From an uncultured Lysobacteraceae bacterium (GTDB lineage: Bacteria > Pseudomonadota > Gammaproteobacteria > Xanthomonadales > Xanthomonadaceae), in the NCBI GenBank assembly GCA_936911875.1, contig CAKZGB010000012.1, positions 34,586 to 98,585 of the forward strand: DNA of 64,000 nucleotides, in the 5' to 3' direction. Below, piece by piece: positions 28,143 through 36,625 of the stretch. The position numbers and the translations under genes are program-made. How positions within the stretch are numbered: position 1 is the first letter of the stretch; each line of letters starts with the position of its first letter. The notes beneath the pieces were generated by a model. It was given only the letters and a program-made list of their open reading frames with translations, was not told where the DNA came from and made no database searches.

Positions 28143-28526
28143 TCAGTTTTGAGCCAGCGCGGCTGCCTCGGGCGAGGACAACCAGGCATAGAACGCGGGA
28201 TCTTCATCCCACGTCGTCGAGTCGTCGACGCTCAACGCGTCGGCGCCTTGCCGGCTTGCGGAATCCGTGGTGACTTGCGCCACGGGTGATGCGGCCTGAG
28301 TGGCCATCTTGTAGTTGGGAAGAAGGAATGCAGCGCCAAACAGTGCCATCGCCAATGCACCGCCACCGAAGATCAGACCGAGGTGACGTTTAGGCGTCGC
28401 GGCAGCGCGCGCCGAGTCCTGACGCATTGCCGTGTGGCGAATCTGTTCCAGCCGGTAACGCGTATTGAGCGAAACCTGCTGGCCGGCAGTATCGAACAGT
28501 TGGCGGATGGCGGTGTCGTTATTCAT
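28143..28526 (-). CDS. Small single-span membrane protein, putative anti-sigma (DUF3619-like)
   Basis: The protein has 127 residues. A soluble N-terminus (about 45 residues, including NTRYRLEQIRHTAMRQ) is followed by one membrane helix (LGLIFGGGALAMALFGAAFL) and an acidic periplasmic tail with DPAFYAWLSSPEAAAL. It lacks the zinc-finger motif of classical anti-sigma factors but resembles the DUF3619 proteins that follow ECF sigma genes in Betaproteobacteria. It starts three bases after the sigma-factor stop, so anti-sigma action is plausible but unproven. Confidence 0.65.
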   Translation of the reverse strand: MNNDTAIRQLFDTAGQQVSLNTRYRLEQIRHTAMRQDSARAAATPKRHLGLIFGGGALAMALFGAAFLLPNYKMATQAASPVAQVTTDSASRQGADALSVDDSTTWDEDPAFYAWLSSPEAAALAQN

Positions 28527-28529
28527 GGC

Positions 28530-29078
28530 TTAAAGACTGCGGAAATTAGGGGATGAATCATCGGGTTGGATCGTGGCGTCAATGGCTTGCCGCGCTCGCG
28601 ACAGGTGGGTTTTGACGGAGCCCTCGGAACAACCCATGACGGCGGCGGTTTGCGCCACATCGAGCTGCTCGACGACGCGCAGATAAAACGCCTCACGTTG
28701 CCGCGCGGGCAGGGCGGTCAGTGCCGTTGCCAAGGCCGAATAGGTCTGGCGTGCCTGCAACATGCCGGCCGGATCGTCGTGATCGACACCTTGCCAATCG
28801 GGCTCCCAATCGGAGTCCTCTTGCGTGTTGGCCTTGGGTTGGGTGAGCCAACGCAGACGCAGCGTGGCGCGACGTTGAAAATCGACGATGCGGTTGCGCA
28901 GGATCTTCCAGAAAATGGGCGTCCACTCGGTGGCCGGCGCATCGCGATACTGCATCATCTTGAGCATCGCGTCTTGCACCGCATCCAATGCGTCATCTCG
29001 GTTGCGCAAGCCCAGCTCGGCAAAGCGAAAGGCTCGCGGTCCGATTTCGGCAAAGAACAGATCCAGAGTTTTTTGCAT
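28530..29078 (-). CDS. ECF-family RNA polymerase sigma factor
   Basis: The protein has 182 residues from the ATG at 29078; a GTG at 29090 would add four residues but lies one base from GGGAG. Region 2 is seen in RDDALDAVQDAMLKMMQ and ILRNRIVDFQRRATLR, and region 4 in LPARQREAFYLRVVEQ and MGCSEGSVKTHLSRARQA. A short acidic linker separates them. It heads an operon with a membrane protein and a DUF3106 protein, suggesting control by an envelope signal. A candidate self-controlled promoter lies at 29100-29125. Confidence 0.88.
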   Translation of the reverse strand: MQKTLDLFFAEIGPRAFRFAELGLRNRDDALDAVQDAMLKMMQYRDAPATEWTPIFWKILRNRIVDFQRRATLRLRWLTQPKANTQEDSDWEPDWQGVDHDDPAGMLQARQTYSALATALTALPARQREAFYLRVVEQLDVAQTAAVMGCSEGSVKTHLSRARQAIDATIQPDDSSPNFRSL

Positions 29079-29099
29079 CGGCGGATTCACACTCCCATC

Positions 29100-29125
29100 A
29101 ACGCAATGCTAGGGCATCGGTTGAC
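29100..29125 (-). promoter_or_regulatory. Possible ECF-type promoter upstream of the sigma-factor operon
   Basis: On the minus strand GTCAACC (29119-29125) and CGTT (29100-29103) are separated by fifteen bases, which resembles the AACC and CGT(T/C) elements used by several ECF sigma factors. It lies 21 bases before the chosen start. This is a pattern match only. Confidence 0.3.
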
Positions 29126-29152
29126 GTGTGCCGCGCAATCGATGGCAACGGT

Positions 29153-29599
29153 TCAGCTGGCGCGGTCGGGGCGGCTGGCCAGCATCGAGGCAATAAACAG
29201 CGCAATGGCGTACCAGAACCAGTCGGTCGCCGTGTTCATCAGACGAATCTTGAACAGGATTTGCGGATCGCCCATGTGGGACAGCGCCTGCCAGATATTG
29301 GGGTCACGGTGCAGCGAGTAGAGCACCGAGGCCATCCAGTAATTGGCCAGCGCAATGGTGGCGGCGGTGAACAGCATGGTGACCACAGGACGCGAGTCCT
29401 TGTACGGCCAGCCCAGTTTGCGGATAAACCACGCCAGATCCATGGCGGCCAGGACCGCCAGCCAGGACAAGGTCGCGCCGACTGCACCCGCAAAGAACAC
29501 CCACATGGCCGCAAAGCACACCGACGCAAACGCCAGCACCACCGGCATATGCCAGCGGACGGCAGGGTGCGACAGAGATGGCGACGTGTTGACAGGCAC
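29153..29599 (-). CDS. Small polytopic membrane protein of unknown function
   Basis: The protein has about 148 residues from a GTG at 29599; an ATG at 29548 would give 131 residues and still keep all helices. Four hydrophobic segments are visible, including MPVVLAFASVCFAAMWVFF and the final TDWFWYAIALFIASMLA. No catalytic motif is evident and I do not recognise the family. The same frame stays open into sufT on the other strand, but that extension is antisense and is not accepted. It diverges from sufT. Confidence 0.6.
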   Translation of the reverse strand: MPVNTSPSLSHPAVRWHMPVVLAFASVCFAAMWVFFAGAVGATLSWLAVLAAMDLAWFIRKLGWPYKDSRPVVTMLFTAATIALANYWMASVLYSLHRDPNIWQALSHMGDPQILFKIRLMNTATDWFWYAIALFIASMLASRPDRAS

Positions 29600-29675
29600 T
29601 CGCGGCGGATTCAGGGTGGGATTGGCGCCATTGTAAGGCAAGCCATCGTCAGGAAAACGCGAAAATTGGGAAATT

Positions 29676-29690
29676 GGACTAAAATAGTCC
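29676..29690. promoter_or_regulatory. IscR-like palindrome upstream of sufT
   Basis: GGACTAAAATAGTCC is a perfect inverted repeat (six-base arms, three-base centre). Its core GACTAAAATAGTC matches the central part of the IscR type 1 site as I recall it (GACT, mostly A/T centre, AGTC). It lies 24 bases before the sufT ATG. Since SufT works in Fe-S cluster assembly, control by an IscR-type repressor is a reasonable inference. Confidence 0.6.
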
Positions 29691-29713
29691 TCTATTCGTT
29701 TAACCGTGATTCC

Positions 29714-30265
29714 ATGTACTCCCGCAGCAGTGAACCAATCCGCTTTGAACGTGACGCCGAGGTTGTCATGGTGCCCTCCGGCGAGCGCGTCAACATGCCT
29801 GCGGGCAGCATTGGCTACATCACCCAGGCCCTGGGCGGCAGCTACACGCTCTTTATCGAAGGCAATATGTTCCGCCTGCACGGTGTCGACGCCGATGCCA
29901 TCGGCAAAGAACCCGTCCCACCGATCGAAATGCCGGCTGATGCCTCCGATGAGCAGGTCGAGCAAATGGTGTGGCAGCAACTTCGTACGTGTTTTGATCC
30001 GGAAATTCCGGTCAATATCGTCGAGCTGGGGCTGGTCTACAAAGTCGAGATGTCGCGCAACGAGTCCGGTGAGCGCAAAGTCTCGGTCGATATGACGCTG
30101 ACCGCGCCGGCCTGCGGCATGGGCGAGATCCTGGTCGATGACGTGCGCAGCAAGGTCGAAATGATTCCCACCGTCGCCGAGTGCGATGTCGAGCTGGTGT
30201 TTGATCCGCCATGGAACCGCACCATGATGTCGGAACTCGCCAAACTCGAAACGGGCATGATGTAA
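29714..30265 (+). CDS. sufT: Fe-S cluster assembly protein SufT
   Basis: The protein has 183 residues from ATG 29714 (MYSRSSEPIRFERDAEV). An N-terminal part unique to SufT is followed by a MIP18/DUF59 domain with FDPEIPVNIVELGLVYKVEM and the conserved cysteine in TAPACGMG; it ends in FDPPWNRTMMS. SufT assists maturation of iron-sulfur proteins. It is not next to a suf operon here but has its own IscR-like upstream palindrome. murJ follows nine bases later. Confidence 0.9.
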   Translation: MYSRSSEPIRFERDAEVVMVPSGERVNMPAGSIGYITQALGGSYTLFIEGNMFRLHGVDADAIGKEPVPPIEMPADASDEQVEQMVWQQLRTCFDPEIPVNIVELGLVYKVEMSRNESGERKVSVDMTLTAPACGMGEILVDDVRSKVEMIPTVAECDVELVFDPPWNRTMMSELAKLETGMM

Positions 30266-30274
30266 TACGCCTAT

Positions 30275-31843
30275 ATGGCGAGCAATGCATTTTTAGTCGG
30301 TGCAGGCATCTTACTGAGCCGACTTTCGGGTCTGGTCCGCGAGCGCGTGTTCGCGCATTACTTCGGTAACTCTGACGCCGGCGATGCCTTTAAGGCCGCG
30401 CTCAAGATCCCCAACATTCTGCAAAATCTGTTTGGCGAAGGCGTTCTCTCCGCCAGCTTTATCCCGGAATACGCCAAGCAGATCGCACACGGCGATGCAC
30501 GCGAAGCCACACGCTTAGCCGGCGTGCTCGGCACCATCTTGCTGTTGGCGATGGCGCTGCTGTCCGTGCTGGGTGTGTGGGCGACCCCGTATCTGATTGA
30601 TTGGATTGCACCGGGTTTTCAGGGTGCCAAGCGACTGCTGACCATTGATATCGTGCGCATCCTGTTCCCGGGTACGGCGCTGCTGGTGATGTCGGCCTGG
30701 TGTCTTGGCATCTTGAATTCGCATCGCCGGTTCTTTTTGTCCTATGCCGCTCCGGTGATCTGGAACTTTGCGATCATCGGCGCAATGCTGATGTTTGGTG
30801 GCGTTAGCGATCTGTCGTCGCTTGCCCGCTACACGGCTTGGGGCCTGGTGCTCGGCAGCGGCCTGCAGTTGCTGGTGCAGTTGCCCGCAACCTTGCGATT
30901 GGTGAAGAACTTACGCCCCTCGTTGGATCTTAAAGTTCAGGGCGTGCGCTCGGTTCTGCGCAATTTTGTGCCGGTGGTGATCTCGCGTGGCGTGGTGCAG
31001 ATCAGTGCTTACATCGACAACATGATTGCCTCGCTGCTGCCGACCGGCGCCGTGTCGTCCCTTGCGTACGCGCAGACTTTGTATCTGTTGCCGGTATCGC
31101 TGTTTGGTATGAGCGTCTCGGCGTCGGAGTTGCCGCTGCTGTCGCAAGCGTCCGGTAGCGACGAGGAAGTCAGCGACTTTCTGATCACGCGCATCAACCG
31201 CGGTCTCGAACGCATTGCATTCTTTGTCGTGCCTTCGGCCGCCGCATTTATCCTGCTCGGCGATTTCATTGTCGGTGCGCTGTTCCAGACCGGTCAGTTC
31301 GGCGCGCGCGATACCAATGCCGTCTGGTATGTGCTGATGGGCGCGTCGGTCGGTCTGCTGGCCACCACGCAATCGCGCCTGTATTCCTCGGCGTTTTATT
31401 CACTCAAGGACACCAAGACGCCGTTGCGCTTTGCCTTGGTGCGCGTGACCTTTGGCGTGGCGATCGGTCTGCTGCTCGCGCTCAAGATGCCGCAATGGCT
31501 GGGAATCGCACCGATCTGGGGCACCGTCGGTCTGACGGTTGCGGCATCGATTGCGTCGTGGGTGGAGTTTGTGCTGCTGCGCCGACGCTTTAACCATCGC
31601 GTCGGTCTGACCGGCATGCGACGTAACTATCAGCTGCGGGTGTGGTTGGCGGCGCTATTGTCCTGCGGCGCGGCGGCGCTGGTCATGCGCTACGTACCGC
31701 TGCCCGCCATGCACGTCATTATCCGTGCGCTGATTGCGGCCGCGATTGCCGGCTCGCTGTATTTGGGTCTGGGTTTGGCGTTGCGTCTGGAACCCGCGCA
31801 GGAACTGCTCGGTAAAGTGACGCGCCGACTGCGCCGCCGTTAA
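30275..31843 (+). CDS. murJ: MurJ/MviN-family lipid II flippase
   Basis: The protein has 522 residues with about fourteen membrane helices. MurJ flips lipid II across the inner membrane for peptidoglycan synthesis. The N-terminal signature LSRLSGLVRERVFAHYFGNS with its functional arginines and the motif AFKAALKIPNILQNLFGEG are intact. It follows sufT after nine bases rather than lying beside rpsT and ribF, the common location, so it may be a second copy or a moved gene; the window cannot decide. Confidence 0.9.
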   Translation: MASNAFLVGAGILLSRLSGLVRERVFAHYFGNSDAGDAFKAALKIPNILQNLFGEGVLSASFIPEYAKQIAHGDAREATRLAGVLGTILLLAMALLSVLGVWATPYLIDWIAPGFQGAKRLLTIDIVRILFPGTALLVMSAWCLGILNSHRRFFLSYAAPVIWNFAIIGAMLMFGGVSDLSSLARYTAWGLVLGSGLQLLVQLPATLRLVKNLRPSLDLKVQGVRSVLRNFVPVVISRGVVQISAYIDNMIASLLPTGAVSSLAYAQTLYLLPVSLFGMSVSASELPLLSQASGSDEEVSDFLITRINRGLERIAFFVVPSAAAFILLGDFIVGALFQTGQFGARDTNAVWYVLMGASVGLLATTQSRLYSSAFYSLKDTKTPLRFALVRVTFGVAIGLLLALKMPQWLGIAPIWGTVGLTVAASIASWVEFVLLRRRFNHRVGLTGMRRNYQLRVWLAALLSCGAAALVMRYVPLPAMHVIIRALIAAAIAGSLYLGLGLALRLEPAQELLGKVTRRLRRR

Positions 31844-31869
31844 CAGCGGCGCATTACGCTAGACGATTA

Positions 31870-32355
31870 TCAGATCGATTCGAAGCGATTGGCTTCGACG
31901 TTCTTGCGCACCTTGAACGGATCCCAGATGCGGCCGTTCATGGCGATATAAACGCCCGGCGGCAGCGATTGCACCGCGCCCACAGCCGTACCGATATTGA
32001 ACTCGGCATCGGAGCCGCGGAAACGTGCGGGATTCAAGGCACCGGTCAGGACGATGGTCTTGCCTTCGACCGATTTAAGGACTTTGGCGGTTTCGACCAT
32101 GGAGTCGGTGCCGTGCGTGATCAGCACGTGCTGGTCGGGTTGAGCGGCAACGGTGGCGCGCATCAGTTCGCGGTCGGCATCGTTGATGTGCAGCGAATCC
32201 TTGCGCAGAATCGGAATCACACTAAAGCGGAAGGCCACGCCGAGCTCTTCGAGAATGCGCCCGATTTGCGGTTCTCCGACTTGGAAGTCGGATTTGTCAT
32301 CGAAGTAAATCTTGTCGATGGTGCCGCCGGTGGTGACGATGCAGAGCGAGTCCAT
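31870..32355 (-). CDS. Short asparaginase-family protein (N-terminal domain only)
   Basis: The protein has 161 residues from the ATG at 32355 (MDSLCIVTTGGTIDK). L-asparaginases of this family have about 330 residues; here only the N-terminal domain is present. It keeps the two catalytic threonine regions, TGGTIDK and ITHGTDSM, and a lysine near the end (FKVRKNVEANRF) where the family's catalytic lysine sits. The sequence stops cleanly there with no frameshift visible. It may be a natural single-domain family, acting on an unknown amide. It is convergent with murJ. Confidence 0.75.
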   Translation of the reverse strand: MDSLCIVTTGGTIDKIYFDDKSDFQVGEPQIGRILEELGVAFRFSVIPILRKDSLHINDADRELMRATVAAQPDQHVLITHGTDSMVETAKVLKSVEGKTIVLTGALNPARFRGSDAEFNIGTAVGAVQSLPPGVYIAMNGRIWDPFKVRKNVEANRFESI

Positions 32356-32388
32356 AATGCGAATCCGGTGTTGCGGGGTCAGCTGCAA

Positions 32389-32748
32389 TTATAAGCGGCG
32401 TTTGGCGCGGCGCACTTTCAGGCCGACCCACGACACACTCCAGATCACAATCACGCACAATGCGGCCACGGCCAGCGACCACGCGCGATGTTGCGGGGAG
32501 ACGTAGGCGGTCATCACCGAGTGTGCAAACCACAGCAGCGCCAGCACGCCGGCAAACAGGTTGGCGGTGGGACGACGGATCCAGACCAGCACCGACATCA
32601 GCAAGGGCGGAATCGCAAACACCAACGCCGCGCCCATGTCGGGATGCGTGCCGTACCAGTACAGGCCTGCCATCAGCAGCAGCGCCAACGCGGTGACGCG
32701 CGAGAGCTGTTTGCGCAGCGGATCGAATTCCGGAAAGTTAGTGCTCAT
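32389..32748 (-). CDS. DUF2069 membrane protein
   Basis: The protein has 119 residues with three to four hydrophobic helices (VTALALLLMAGLYWYG, ALVFAIPPLLMSVLVWI, AWSLAVAALCVIVIWSVSW) and a basic end. It matches the DUF2069 pattern and its usual position after wrbA, which it overlaps by four bases. Function is unknown. Confidence 0.8.
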   Translation of the reverse strand: MSTNFPEFDPLRKQLSRVTALALLLMAGLYWYGTHPDMGAALVFAIPPLLMSVLVWIRRPTANLFAGVLALLWFAHSVMTAYVSPQHRAWSLAVAALCVIVIWSVSWVGLKVRRAKRRL

Positions 32749-33335
32749 GCCAGTTTGGCCGCGGTTTCGGCCAGACGACGTCCGAGTGCGCGGGCGAGTG
32801 CCATCTCATCCTCACTCAAGGTCGGATCGGCATCGGCACCGGAGACATGCGAGGCGCCATAGGGTGTGCCGCCGGTTTGGGTGCTGCTCAGGCGCGGCTC
32901 GGAATAGGGGATGCCCAGCATCACGCAGCCGTGATGCAGCAGCGGCACCATCATCGACAGCAAGGTCGACTCCTGTCCGCCGTGCATGGTGGCTGTAGAT
33001 GTAAACACCGCCGCCGGCTTGCCGATCAGCGTGCCGCTGGCCCATTCGGCGCCCAGACCATCGAGAAAGTATTTGACCGAGGCAGCCATGTTGCCAAAAC
33101 GAGTCGGGCTTCCTAAGGCCAGACCGGCACATTCGCGCAAATCGTTGGCCGAAACGTAGGGAGCGCCATCGGTTGGCACTTCGGGAGCGGTCGCTTCGTG
33201 CGTGGTGCTGACCGGCGGAATGCTGCGCAGGCGTGCGCTCATGCCCGGAACTTCATCGATGCCGCGCGCAATCTGTTGTGCCAGACGCGTCGTCGAGCCG
33301 TTGCGTGAGTAGTAGGCCACCAGAATTTCAGCCAT
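32745..33335 (-). CDS. wrbA: NAD(P)H:quinone oxidoreductase WrbA
   Basis: The protein has 196 residues from the ATG at 33335, preceded by AAAGGG. It is a flavodoxin-like enzyme that reduces quinones by two electrons. The FMN phosphate loop YYSRNGSTTRLA, the motif GSPTRFGNMAAS and FTSTATMHGGQEST are intact. It is co-oriented and overlaps with the DUF2069 gene, a common pairing. Confidence 0.92.
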   Translation of the reverse strand: MAEILVAYYSRNGSTTRLAQQIARGIDEVPGMSARLRSIPPVSTTHEATAPEVPTDGAPYVSANDLRECAGLALGSPTRFGNMAASVKYFLDGLGAEWASGTLIGKPAAVFTSTATMHGGQESTLLSMMVPLLHHGCVMLGIPYSEPRLSSTQTGGTPYGASHVSGADADPTLSEDEMALARALGRRLAETAAKLA

Positions 33336-33447
33336 GTATTGCCCTTTCAAATGCAGGTGAGGGTTCGATGAATTGAGTCGAACACAGATAAAGGGAGTTT
33401 ATCAGCTGCCCGTCGCCAGCTCTGCTCACATCGCTTATCCTTTGCGT

Positions 33448-34725
33448 ATGGAGCCGCTGACTACATTTAACCGCTGGACCGAGCGCGTCCGTGACCCGGA
33501 GCGGGTCCGCACTTTTTTGCGCTTCCTGCTGAAACGGTTCATTGCCGATGATCTGCTGCAGGCCGCCGGTGCCCTGAGTTTCACTATGGTCTTTGCGCTG
33601 GTGCCGCTGAGCATGGTGGTGTTCGGCGTGCTGAGCCGGTTCGCGGTGTTCGATCAGTGGAGCGTGCAGCTCAGCGATTACATCTTCCGCAATTTCGTGC
33701 CGTCGGCGGCGTACTCCGTCGAAGAATGGCTGCGTAAGTTTGCTGACAATGCCGGTGGGCTGACCACGGTCGGTGTGGTGGGTCTGGTGCTGTCGCTGCT
33801 GGTGACCATCCACGGCATCGAGTCGGCCTTCAATCGGATCTGGCGCATCAAGTCCACGCGGCCTAAATTGAGCCGTTTTGTTATGTACTGGACGGTGCTG
33901 ACCTTGGGCAGCATGTTGGCCGCGACCAGTCTCGGCGTCTCTGCACGCATTCTGGCATCGTCGTTCTTTGAGACCACGGCCGGCAGCTGGATCGAGGCCG
34001 GTATCTTGCGCTTCAGTCCGGTGGCGATCGAATGCGTGGTACTGACCCTGCTGTATCGGTTTCTGCCGCATCGCTCGGTCAAGTGGCGTCATGCATTTGC
34101 CGGCGGCATCCTGGCAACCGTGCTGCTCGAGATCATTCGTACCGGCTTGAGTGTGTACTTGAACTCGTTCAACGTCTCGTACTCCAAGATCTACGGCACC
34201 TTGGCGTTTATGCCGGTGTTTTTGCTGTGGATCTATCTGAGCTGGATTGCGGTGCTCGGCGGCGCGTCGATGGCCGCTGCAATTAGCGCGTTCCGCTTTC
34301 AGCCGGCCCGTCTGCGCTTGCCCCAGGGCTTTGAGTTCTATGCCTTGTTGCGTTTGCTGGCGCGTCTTAAAGAGGTCTCGCGCGATGGCAACGGTCTGCA
34401 CACCGATCAGATCCATGAGCTGGAACCGATCATGACCGATGATCTGATCCAGGATCTGCTGGGCGATCTGGAACAGGCGCATGTGGTACGTCGTGCCGAA
34501 ACCGGCGAGTGGTTACTGGTCCGCGATCTCGACGATCTGCAGTTGTCCGAACTCTATTCGGCAGCGCAGTTGCGGGTGCCGATCTCCGAGGCGTACTTGC
34601 CCATGGCCGACGATGCCATCGGCAAAGCTGCACTCGATGTGCTCAATGATTTGCGCATGCCGTTGCGTGACGGTCTGCGCCGCAGTATCAGCTCGATCCC
34701 GTTCGAAGGCGACCCGAACGCGTAA
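33448..34725 (+). CDS. yihY: YihY/BrkB-family inner membrane protein
   Basis: The protein has 425 residues from ATG 33448; the open frame extends 25 codons upstream without a good site. Six hydrophobic helices over about residues 35-285 carry the family motifs LLQAAGALSFTMVFALVPL and YGTLAFMPVFLLWIYLSW. The last 140 residues are soluble and resemble a winged-helix module, a common appendage in this family. Function is not established (annotated elsewhere as a BrkB-like virulence factor or former RNase BN). Confidence 0.88.
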   Translation: MEPLTTFNRWTERVRDPERVRTFLRFLLKRFIADDLLQAAGALSFTMVFALVPLSMVVFGVLSRFAVFDQWSVQLSDYIFRNFVPSAAYSVEEWLRKFADNAGGLTTVGVVGLVLSLLVTIHGIESAFNRIWRIKSTRPKLSRFVMYWTVLTLGSMLAATSLGVSARILASSFFETTAGSWIEAGILRFSPVAIECVVLTLLYRFLPHRSVKWRHAFAGGILATVLLEIIRTGLSVYLNSFNVSYSKIYGTLAFMPVFLLWIYLSWIAVLGGASMAAAISAFRFQPARLRLPQGFEFYALLRLLARLKEVSRDGNGLHTDQIHELEPIMTDDLIQDLLGDLEQAHVVRRAETGEWLLVRDLDDLQLSELYSAAQLRVPISEAYLPMADDAIGKAALDVLNDLRMPLRDGLRRSISSIPFEGDPNA

Positions 34726-34760
34726 CGTTGTTCGGCGTCCCTGGCGTTGGTCGCGCCGGT

Positions 34761-35528
34761 TTAGCCTTCGTAATCGGGCAGGGGCTTGAGCACCGAGAAC
34801 GTTTCTTTGCTCGGTTCGCCCTCGAGCGGTGTCAGCTCAAAGTCCGGCTTGGGGATTTTCATTTCCGGCAGACGGTTCAGCAGATCGGCGACCAAAGTCA
34901 GACGGCCTTGTTTCTGGCTGTTGAAATCGACCAGCGTCCACGGCGCGTGTTCGGTGTGTGTGGCTTTGAGCATGATCTCGCGGGCCTTGGTGTATTCGTC
35001 GTAGCGCGTGCGGGCCTCGGCATCCATCGGTGACAGCTTGTAACGCTTGAGCGGATCGTCAAAACGTTCGGCAAAGCGTTGTTCCTGTTCTTCCTGATCG
35101 CAGCACAGCCAGTACTTGAACAGCAGGATGCCGTCATCGGTCAGCATCTTTTCGAACACGGGCGTCTGTTCCAGGAATTGGTCAACCTGTTCCGGTGTCG
35201 CAAAACCCATGACCCGTTCGACGCCCGCACGGTTGTACCAGCTGCGGTCGAACAGTGCGATCTCGCCCTTGGTCGGCAGATGCTCGACATAACGCTGGAA
35301 ATACCACTGACCCTGCTCGGCTTCGCTCGGTTTGGAGAGTGCAACGACTTTGCATTGGCGCGGGTTGAGCACATCGGCAATGGTGTTGATGGCGCCACCC
35401 TTGCCGGCGGTGTCACGGCCTTCGAACAGAATCACGATGCGTTGGCCGGTCGCTTTGGCCCAATACGCCATCTCGGCCAGACGGATGCTCAGCGGCTCCA
35501 TCGCCTTTTCGAATTCTTTTTTCTTCAT
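34761..35528 (-). CDS. ppk2: Polyphosphate kinase 2
   Basis: The protein has 255 residues. PPK2 transfers phosphate between polyphosphate and nucleoside diphosphates. The Walker A motif EGRDTAGKGGAI, the Walker B region IALFDRSWYNRAGVERVMG and the lid region (RYVEHLPTKGE) are intact. Length matches the single-domain class I enzymes. It lies 17 bases downstream of prfA on the same strand and is probably in the hemA-prfA transcript. Confidence 0.92.
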   Translation of the reverse strand: MKKKEFEKAMEPLSIRLAEMAYWAKATGQRIVILFEGRDTAGKGGAINTIADVLNPRQCKVVALSKPSEAEQGQWYFQRYVEHLPTKGEIALFDRSWYNRAGVERVMGFATPEQVDQFLEQTPVFEKMLTDDGILLFKYWLCCDQEEQEQRFAERFDDPLKRYKLSPMDAEARTRYDEYTKAREIMLKATHTEHAPWTLVDFNSQKQGRLTLVADLLNRLPEMKIPKPDFELTPLEGEPSKETFSVLKPLPDYEG

Positions 35529-35545
35529 TGCACTTGTTCCTGCGG

Positions 35546-36625
35546 TTAGCGCAGCGCGCTGAGGGCCTGGGCGCGGTCTTCCTGCGCCAGTCGGTCAATT
35601 AAAGCACTCAAATCGCCCTGCAGAACAGCGGGCAAGTCGTAGAGGGTCAGGCCTTCGACGCGGTGATCGGTGATGCGGCCTTGCGGATAGTTATACGTGC
35701 GAATGCGTTGCGAGCGATCGCCCGAGCCGACTTGCAACTTGCGGTCCTCGGCAATCGCGGCGGCGGCCTTGTCGGCCTGCATCTGTGCCAGCGTGGCGGC
35801 CAGGCGCTTCATGGCCTTGTCGCGGTTGGCGTGCTGCGAACGTTCGGTCTGCGATTCGACCACGACGCCGCTGGGGATGTGCGTAATGCGGATGGCGGAG
35901 TCGGTCTTGTTGACGTGCTGGCCGCCCGCGCCCGACGAGCGGAACGTGTCCACGCGCAGATCGGCCGGGTTGATTTCGATCGGTTCGCCTTCGGGTTCGA
36001 CGGCAATGATCGCCACCGTTGCAGCCGAGGTATGGATGCGTCCTTGCGATTCGGTTTCCGGCACGCGTTGCACGCGGTGCGTGCCGCTCTCGTATTTGAG
36101 ACGGCTATAGGCACCTTGGCCTTGCACTAAGGCGATGACTTCGCGGAAGCCACCGTGCTCGCCGTCGTTGGCCGATTCAATCGTGACGCGCCAGCCTTGT
36201 CGCTCGGCGTAACGCTGATACATGCGGAACAGATCGCCGGCAAAGATCGCGGCCTCATCGCCACCGGTGCCGGCACGCACTTCGAGATAGATATCGCCAT
36301 CGTCGCGCGGATCTTTGGGCACCAGTTCGGCCAGCAGCGTCTGTTCCAACTCCTGCAGGCGCGCTTCGGCGGCGGTGATCTCTTCGTCCGCAAGTTCTGC
36401 GAGTTCGGGGTCACTCTGCATGGCACGGGCCGTGGCGAGATCGGCAAGGGCTTGCGACTCGGCGGTCAGTGCATCGGTGATGGGCTCAAGCTGCGCGAAC
36501 TCGCGCGAGAGTTTGCGGAACTCGTTGTTGTCGTTGATGACAGCGGGGTCGGACAGCAAGCGTTCCACTTCTTCGCGGCGTTCGGCCAGGGCCAGCAGCT
36601 TGTGACGAAGATTGTCGCTAATCAT
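35546..36625 (-). CDS. prfA: Peptide chain release factor 1
   Basis: The protein has 359 residues from the ATG at 36625. RF1 reads UAA and UAG and releases the peptide. The codon-recognition PxT motif is Pro189-Glu190-Thr191, in the form PET, and the catalytic GGQ is at residues 234-236 (SSGAGGQHVNK). It overlaps the end of hemA by eight bases, the classical hemA-prfA arrangement. Confidence 0.96.
   Translation of the reverse strand: MISDNLRHKLLALAERREEVERLLSDPAVINDNNEFRKLSREFAQLEPITDALTAESQALADLATARAMQSDPELAELADEEITAAEARLQELEQTLLAELVPKDPRDDGDIYLEVRAGTGGDEAAIFAGDLFRMYQRYAERQGWRVTIESANDGEHGGFREVIALVQGQGAYSRLKYESGTHRVQRVPETESQGRIHTSAATVAIIAVEPEGEPIEINPADLRVDTFRSSGAGGQHVNKTDSAIRITHIPSGVVVESQTERSQHANRDKAMKRLAATLAQMQADKAAAAIAEDRKLQVGSGDRSQRIRTYNYPQGRITDHRVEGLTLYDLPAVLQGDLSALIDRLAQEDRAQALSALR

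Noticed and set aside
28988..29713. Plus-strand extension upstream of sufT
   Set aside because: It runs antisense to the sigma factor and membrane protein genes; SufT homology begins at the ATG at 29714.
29600..29980. Minus-strand extension of the small membrane protein across the sufT start
   Set aside because: It is antisense to the sufT coding region and the IscR-like site; helices begin only after 29550.
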